Assembly (NCBI GenBank): GCA_036346355.1
Contig: CM070581.1
Location: forward strand, 6,014,001 to 6,078,000
From: Rhipidocladum racemiflorum
Taxonomy: Eukaryota > Streptophyta > Magnoliopsida > Poales > Poaceae
DNA length: 64,000 nt
Direction: 5' to 3'
The notes beneath the pieces are model-generated. The model did no database searches. It worked only from the letters and a program-made list of their open reading frames with translations, and was not told the origin of the DNA. This document shows, in pieces, positions 57,080 through 64,000 of this stretch. The position numbers and the translations under genes were made by a program. Numbering within the stretch: the stretch's first letter is position 1; every line of letters begins with the position of its first letter.

Positions 57080-57205
57080 AAAAGAAAAGTGATATCCACT
57101 GCAGAGGTTGGTTTTGCAAAATGAGCTATTTTTTTAAAATCACCCAGTGCAACATAGTCCGTGGCTCTAACTAGTTTATATATATGTAATGGCTGCAACG
57201 ACGCA
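57080..57205. repeat. segmental duplication copy B, part 2
   Basis: Matches 35885-36003 of copy A (GTTGGTTTTGCAAAATGAGC, then ...AACATAGTCCGTGGCTCTAA). It marks the far limit of the duplication. Confidence 0.85.
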
Positions 57206-60200
57206 TGATCGGTGAGTGACTCTTCTTTTTCTGTTTTCTTAAAGAAATTTAGTGTAGGACTTTTAGTTTTGAGGATCTTGTGAGGATATCGGTTTGCTTG
57301 TTGCAATTGGTAGATGCCAAATATGTATAGCTTGCAGCTGTCCAGTTAAGGGAACCTAACCGTATGTGTTGACTGACATGCAGCGTACGTACGTGTGCAT
57401 ACACGAACCGGTACGTGCACATGTTTCTTCTGGAAATACTGGCCTAGTACGTACGTGGAGTAACAGTGTTGGCGTGTGCAGATCTCAACATTGGCTCGCT
57501 GGTTTTCTATTTGAACATTGCAAATCAGCCTCCAGAGAAGTATTCTGTTGTAATCCTGCATTCGTGTCATTATCTTTAGAAATGCCTCTTTCTTTCCCGT
57601 CAGAAATTGGCTTGATTTCCCTCACAAAAGCAGCCTCCAAATCGTGTATAAGCTACAAATGGAATACGCATAAGTAGTCTTACAGGATATATTTCAAATC
57701 ATAAAATAAAAACATGAACAGAGATTAGTCTGTCCACTTGGGTCGTTTCTCATCCGTGACGTGACCAAGTCCTTGATTGTATATACTCTAAATATGAACT
57801 GAATATAAAATAAAAAGCAAGAGAAAAAAATATAGAATAACTTGCACTAAGGGAATCCATGCTCTGATGTTTCTTCAGATCTTCACGGCTTATAGTACAC
57901 GTGTCTATCTATGTATGTGATACAGTTTCCTCCAAAACCATAGTTACAATTCTTAGCAAATCCAGATATCATCAATTAGTTCATGCACGGCAGATTTTTA
58001 CTAACGCACCAGAAATACCACTTTCTTATTCCTACACAACTGGAAATTATGACATAGGACAAGAAGATGTTTAATAACTGAACATATGAACAAATAATGT
58101 CTAGTGTAACTACATTCCTCCAGAACATAGCCAACATTTAGCCACAATTTTAACTGGCCTATCAAGAGAGACCAAGACAAAACAGCCCTTTTAGTTCACA
58201 AATTTCCATTCATTGACAACCACCACGTTCCACAGCACACCGAACCATCTTAACATGGGGCAGATATCCTTCGAAACCTGCCTGGAACTTCAGCAAAATC
58301 CTGCCCAAGATCCACTCATATCAGTAACTAAATTATGTCTGTTGTCCTACTCCCATCATAAGGAACACCTAGTCTAGCCTGCTTAGTTCCAACTTCTAAC
58401 AAAACCGAGGAAGCTCCAGGGATGAAACCCCCAAGTGTAAACCTCCAAAAGAATAGGAAGAAGCAAGCCCCAAAATGTTTACCCATAGTTGCCAACGAGT
58501 AGTGGTGTCCTTGGCTGATCCCCACCTACCCTTAGCAAACCAGTTGTACCGTGCTACCGCAGCAACATTGGTACTCAACCCAAGGCTTTAAATATAGCGC
58601 CTCAAAAATTTTCTCAGCCCTTAGTTGAAGTTTATTGTCTCTTAACTATTTCTACCTAAAAATTCAACCCTCAACTGAATCTCAACCCTCAGTTGAGTCC
58701 TACATATTGATCTTCAGTTGAGACCTATATTCTCAACGCTTAGTTGAGTTCTACGATCTCAAGTCACAGTTGATTTTGTCTTTCACTGGGACTCCCGGCA
58801 TACCCAGCTTTACACTCCTAGTTATCTACTCATATCCAATGTGGAAATCATAATACATTCATAGGACAACCTTTTCTGACCGATTTCACATACTATGGTT
58901 GATACTATAATTATGGCTCATTGCCCGAGTGTAGTTGTTTATCTTTATATCATAGCCTATGTAGAGGGTCCCACCGGCAATACTCACATCTCAAGGTACC
59001 CTCTACCCACCACATATATATACCCTTCCAAATACCTTCAACCCATAATTAAGTTCTCACAACCAATCCATCTATCCATTTATCAATCCATACTATCCAT
59101 CCGCATTCAATTTAAAGTTTTATTCGCAATATAAATTTCCCTATGCAGTGATGTAATTAATGAAAGCATTGGAAAATATTTAATAAAACATGATTAAAGA
59201 AACTTGCTTGAATTAGGATTAATATAATCGTCCTTGCTCGAAAGATGCAGCTGGTGGTCTAATTGGTTCAGTTCCTGTCCTGAAATTATAGCATACTAAT
59301 TTTGAACATGATTCATGGCGTCCAACCATTTTAATAGTAGCAAACTTATTTAGAAGAAGGGTGTTAGTTCTTATTTTTTAAATGTTCAAGCATTTGCAAG
59401 TTTTACATAATTGTTTATTTAACTAATCGCTGTTATTTAGTATCTTTTTTATTTTTAGACGAACAGCTAGGGGATTAGCTAAACTAATTGCGGTTCGCGA
59501 CACCCGGAATATTTTCCCATTTTTCCTCTCTTTTATTTTCCTTTTCCTTTTTCTTTCCCTTTTCTTTTTCTTTTCTCTCCTCTCTCTTTTTCCTTTCCTC
59601 CCTCCTCTTTTTTTTTTTCTTCACTCGGCCGGAGGCTTCGGCCTTCTCTATTATTGTAAAGGTCAATGATGAACCGTGCACTGCCCCCATGCGGAATGGA
59701 TGGTTTTGCTGTTGTACTAGCATTCAACCGTGCCTCTAAGGGCGCGGGATGAACCCAAGTACACGCAAAACAACCCCCCCTCTAGTGCTAAAATCCGAGA
59801 CCACGGTAGTTTCCCCCCCAATCTATTGATTTTACATGCTACATTGCTCTACTTCTACTCTACTACTACTCTACTGCTTACTTGAGCTCCCGCAACTTTG
59901 TTCGGTTCTCTGTGTGAGGAAGAGGTTGAGGATGACCGTGGGGAGGTGGTCGGAGTACTCTGGATCCTCTGGCCTCCTTCTTCGGTTCGTCCTAATCCTC
60001 TGGTTCGGTGTTGGGGGAGAAGTGCAGTCGATGAGGTTGCTGGGGTTGGCTTGGAGGTCAATGTGGTCGTGGTCCGGCAAGCCCTCCGGTTTCCCCCTCC
60101 TCCTAGCCTTCTCCTTCTCGGCTTGACTGGTTCTGGTGGGAGCTCTTGCTCTCTCTTTCTCTCTCTCGGCTTGGGAAATGGCAGTGAAGTGAGCTGGTTT

Positions 60201-62025
60201 GGAGTGGAGTGAGGCTGGCTTGAAGTTTTTATCGATAGCTCTCATTATGGCATTGCTCTTATCCATTTACCTTGCCACAATTACCCTTATACCCCTTTGT
60301 CAAGCACTGTCTACTTAAAGGCACAAGGGCAAAATAATCCTTCCTTAATTCAATGCATAATACTGATTTCCTAATTTAAATGCTTAGTTATACTATTCAT
60401 TAAGCACTTAATGACTTGATTTGCTAATTGAATTTTAAAGGTCCCCACAGCATAAGCCAAAAAGTAAGAATCCCAAGAAAGAAAAAAGGAAATTCTGAAA
60501 GCAGAGTGGGATCAACTTTATCTACAAAGTAAACCCAAAATTGGAGGCATCGAACCATCATATCACATCATATATACGTCGAATTCGCCCGATGCTGTCA
60601 CAAGGAAACCTATTTAGGACTGAATATTCCCATGGGGAAGCATTAAAATCCCCATATAGGGACACTCTGACGAAAATCAAGAGAACTCAAATTCCAATGG
60701 CAAACAAAAGCAAAATTGCAACCTAGCAAAACATCAAATTCTCCACACACAAAAGGAAAATCTGCAAAATCTTCAACAACAAAGAAAAGCATTTCTGCAT
60801 AGAACCAACAAGTAGTGCCATTGCAAGCATAATCATAAGAGAGTTGACATGGAGCTTGATGGATCTCGGGAAAACCGAGCCATCATAAGGTGTGGTGTGT
60901 GAGAGGAAGTTGGAGGTAGAGTCCTTCCTTATTACTTTGTGGTATAAGATAACCTGGACAATCTCAGACAACTGAACTTGGACTGCATATAGGAGAGTCC
61001 TTAGCTACTTTAGGTGAATTTTTTGACAATGAATTCTCAACCTCAACTTTGTGGCCAACATACGATTATCTCTCTCCTTTGCAAGAACAACAAAGCAACA
61101 GGAACACCTAATATCTGTATTATTAAAATATGCAATTTGGATTGAACCATCATTAACTATGTTTGCTTAGATTACTGGAAGCATGTAAACAACCAACCAC
61201 ACTAACATATTGCCAGATTCTCTTAGTGGGATGCAAACTGGGTGTCCAGGTGAGGGCTATTCACTCCAGCTCATAACTCTCTCCCATCTGACTGGTTGGT
61301 TAAACTTTCAGAGCTCTGCTGATTTGTTGCTGAAGGCATTCTATTTACAGGTTAGTATTTTTTGGATTCTACAAATAAAGAAAGGAAGATCTTGTCGAGA
61401 TGGAAACACCTGAGCAAGCAAGCAAGCTTACTTCTTTATATAGAAATAAAGCCCATTGTTGCTAATTTCATGGCTTTTACCAATTTGGGAGTATCTCATT
61501 TTAGTGACATATGCAAATTGTCACATGCATAATATAAATCAGCATGAGCAATGTGAAATGAAGAAGAGAATACCTTCGTGAGAAGGACAGCATGAGGAGC
61601 AATGTCAACCTTGTATTATTCAAGTCTGGCATGTAAATAAACTGCAAGATGACAATCAACAGGATTGCAAGCCATATATTCGGGGTGATTTTCTAAGCCA
61701 AGTGCTTTGCAATAGCATGCATGCCCAACCTACAAAAAGGCCATCTATGTCAGTTCCAATCTACTGGAAAACCACCCAAAATCACACATGAAGCCAATAA
61801 TCTAATAACCATACCCCATGCCCAATCACAGTGGCAAACTCAGCATTGGTCTTCAAATGGTTGAGAGCAATCAAACAATTTTAGTTTGTACACATTAGTG
61901 AGAAGGATAAAATTTTTGACCTTTTAGTGGGAAAAACACCATATCTATTGGTGATTACTTTCCTTACCTGAATGGGGGAGAGATTTTGCCAGGAGATATT
62001 ATTTGTGGCCCACAAATAATGCTGC
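57206..62025. other. AT-rich intergenic stretch, no supported gene
   Basis: No conserved protein, RNA gene or complete transposon recognised. Notable items: repeated TCAACCCTCA(G/A)TTGAGT-like words, partly inverted, at about 58665-58760; a pure CT-rich tract at 59510-59632; and a GC-rich island at 59870-60270 that opens a 131-codon frame on the - strand (60266-59871) with no domain I know. The rest reads as simple intergenic or intron-like DNA. Confidence 0.6.
59510..59632 (+). repeat. polypyrimidine tract (about 120 bp)
   Basis: Almost only C and T on the + strand (CTCTTTTATTTTCC...TTTTCTTC), followed by the hairpin GGCCGGAGGCTTCGGCC. Frames through it encode only low-complexity peptides. 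Confidence 0.85.
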
Positions 62026-62785
62026 TGTTGACGCAAAAAAACGTGATGACGGGTTAATGGCAAATCAACACACGCGAACACCGGGTTCAAATTGTTGGGT
62101 TGCGGGTGTGCCAGCTGATTTGATCTTGCAATCGGCAAGAGGTATGTATCAACAGATTGGCTAGAAGATCTGATCTAGAAATCTAGTAAAACCTGAATCT
62201 TTTGCTGGCCAATGCAAGCCAACATAGATAATCGAATGATAAATCTAATCAATTTGATGTAGTTGATTAGGCAGGGTAAAGGCTGTTTTTCTCCTAAAAA
62301 AGGTGATGCGCAGCAAGATCGGAGAGAAAGCAAGACCTAATTTGGTGTAACACCGTAGAGATCATTAATCGGTGATGCGCAACTCTATTGATTAATAAGT
62401 ATTACAGAGAAAAGATTACAAGACTAAAGCTACTCCTATGCAAAAAGGAAGACGGAAAAGAAGATGTGTTGGTTGATTGAGTTGATTCTGTCTTTTTGAC
62501 GTAGCTCAACGCCCTCTTTTTATAGCCCTTGAGCCTGATCGTATCTGCCTCGGTCTTATCATCTGCTCGTAGTGGCTTCAAACTCTTCTTTCCATCTTGG
62601 GCGCGATCATATCCAATTCTAGCTGTATCGGCTCCAGTCTTCCTTCCAACCTATGTGTTGCCATACGACCATGACCTTTCCAATCTGCCCGTTCATCATC
62701 TTTTATCAATCTGGCCTTATACCGGTCCCTCCGGACTAGAGCCAAGACTGCACCCTTCTTGGTCTCTCAATTTTGGGTGCTAACA
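62026..62785 (-). mobile_element. solo LTR, distant relative of the gypsy-3 LTR
   Basis: TGTTGACGCAAAAAAACGTG to TTTTGGGTGCTAACA, 760 bp, flanked by GCTGC and ACTGC (one mismatch). It shares with the gypsy-3 LTR the GGTGATGCGCA(A/G)C blocks around 62302-62380 and the overall order in reverse complement, so it belongs to a related family. No internal region. Confidence 0.8.
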
Positions 62786-62866
62786 ACTGCTTCTCAAGAT
62801 TGCATAGTTTGAGTATTTTTCAAGAACGAACTTCTCCACAGCAACTCTAGATTTTTCATACATGTT

Positions 62867-63096
62867 CACCGGTATCGCCTCATCCTCTCTTTGTAGAAGG
62901 ATTTTACCCCTTCATAAACTGCTAGTACAGAAGAGTAGGATAAGATTTAGAATTTCCACAAAGGATGCTAACTTAGCACAACAACACCGGTATCGCCTCA
63001 TCTTCTCTTTGTAGAAGGATTTCACCCCTTCATAAACTGCTAGTACAAGAGAGTCGGATAATAGATTTTCTACAAATGATGCTAACTTAGTGTAAG
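62867..63096. repeat. tandem duplication of about 118 bp
   Basis: CACCGGTATCGCCTCATC to GATGCTAACTTAG occurs at about 62867 and again at 62985, with a few differences. No coding content. Confidence 0.88.
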
Positions 63097-63139
63097 GTCA
63101 ATGATGCCGACTAGAGGGGGGTTAGGTGGTTTTAAAAAT

Positions 63140-64000
63140 TATCTTCACTAAATAATTGCCTAAAGCAAGAAGTTGAATTTGAATTCGCTAAAAGTCTAGA
63201 TGAAATACTCCTACATAAGAAACAAATCTATATCTCTAATGATTCTGAAATTAAGGATCTTATCTTAAAAGAAACTCATGAGTCACCTTCTTCTATCCAT
63301 CCTGGAAGCATAAAATGTATCAAGATCTTTGGTAGGAATATTGGTGGTCCAGCATGAAAAAGGATGTTGCCGTGTATGTCGCGAAATGTGACATATGTTA
63401 GCAAGTCAAAACCGAGCATCAACGCTCTACCGGTCTTCTCCAACCTCTTCAAATTCTAGAATGAAAGTGGGATAATATATGTATGGATTTCATTACTAGT
63501 CTACCTAGGACCCGTCAAGGACATGATTCCACATGGGTTATCATTGATCGGTTAACTAAAACTGCTCATTTCATATCGGTCAAGACCACTCACCTTGGGG
63601 ATAAAACTCGTAGAGTTGTATTTGGAAAATATCGTTCGTCTTCATGGAATTCTAAAAACTATTGTATTTGATCGAGGATCCCAGTTTACATCTCATTTCT
63701 GGGAAAGTTTGCATAGTCTGTCAGGGACTAAGCTGAATTTTAGTATAGCTTATCATCCTCAACAGATGGACAGACTGAGCAAACAAATCAAATCATAGAG
63801 GACATGTTGAGAGCTTGTGTGCTATCATACGACACTAATTGGGAGAAAAGTTTACCTTTCGTTGAATTCTCGTATAATAATAGCTTTCAAGCTAACCTTT
63901 AAATGTCACCATTTGAAGCACTTTACGGAAGAAAGTGCATAACTCCTCCCTTTTGGTCCAAAGTTGGAGAAAGAAAATTCTTTGGACTAGATATTATTCA
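63140..64000 (+). pseudogene. Ty3/gypsy chromovirus (Tekay/Del-like) integrase, runs off the window
   Basis: Integrase region in + orientation: an N-terminal zinc-binding piece (ETHESPSSIHPGSIK near 63271-63315, CDIC-like near 63389), then the catalytic core with MDFITSLPRTRQGHDSTWVI (63483-63542), DRLTKTAHFI, DRGSQFTSHFWES (about 63670-63708) and AYHPQ. The core changes frame near 63600 and again near 63765, so it is broken. It continues with FVEFSYNNSF and SPFEALYGRKC to the end of the window. The motif set is that of the Tekay lineage of chromoviruses, different from the Tat elements elsewhere in the window. Confidence 0.85.

Noticed and set aside
59488..59739. Open frames across the CT-rich tract
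   Set aside because: They encode only F/S/L or K/E/R low-complexity stretches; the tract is a simple polypyrimidine repeat.
59871..60266. 131-codon frame on the - strand in a GC-rich island
   Set aside because: No recognisable domain, no clear promoter or splice context, and the opposite strand is also open. Noted within the intergenic entry only.

Overview
The window looks like a transposon-dense, gene-poor piece of a grass nuclear genome, most likely rice or another Oryza. The grounds are Tat-lineage Ty3/gypsy elements with a second RNase H, an Angela/Tork-like copia element, hAT elements, a Tourist-like MITE, a CTAG-ended Helitron, and one host gene with a plant GT-AG intron. The species is an inference.

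Layout. 1-11363: 3' part of a decayed gypsy element (gypsy-1, + strand) with gag, protease, RT and two RNase H remnants, no visible integrase, and an antisense gene region (about 5.9-9.1 kb). It sits inside the 5' LTR of a copia element (11364-17588, + strand) whose gag-pol is nearly complete but broken. 17.6-21.5 kb: a hAT end, an unidentified short ORF, and a decayed hAT transposase split by a 1.8 kb solo LTR. 21.5-36.0 kb: copy A of a duplicated upstream region of a sulfotransferase gene, carrying a 295 bp Helitron and a complete gypsy element (gypsy-2, - strand, 22320-33725, perfect 5 bp target duplication). 37.6-40.9 kb: a two-exon cytosolic sulfotransferase gene on the - strand, the only convincing intact host gene, with a gag-only copia element in its intron. 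40.9-57.2 kb: copy B of the same upstream region, carrying a large inverted-repeat pair, a solo LTR, a MITE and an 11.3 kb hAT element that contains a complete gypsy element (gypsy-3, + strand, 46385-56388). 57.2-62.0 kb: AT-rich DNA with no gene I can support. 62.0-64.0 kb: another solo LTR, a tandem duplication, and the integrase part of a Tekay-like chromovirus running off the window.

How the parts relate. Copies A and B act as empty-site references for each other, so several insertion boundaries and target-site duplications can be read to the base. The main biological signal is that all three gypsy elements carry, between pol and the 3' LTR, an extra gene on the strand opposite to pol, with apparent spliceosomal introns. 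In gypsy-1 and gypsy-2 its product resembles the 'putative gypsy type transposon' family (PF04195). In gypsy-3 it resembles the plant mobile domain. Antisense orientation would let such introns survive retrotransposition. All calls come from reading the sequence; no database search was run.
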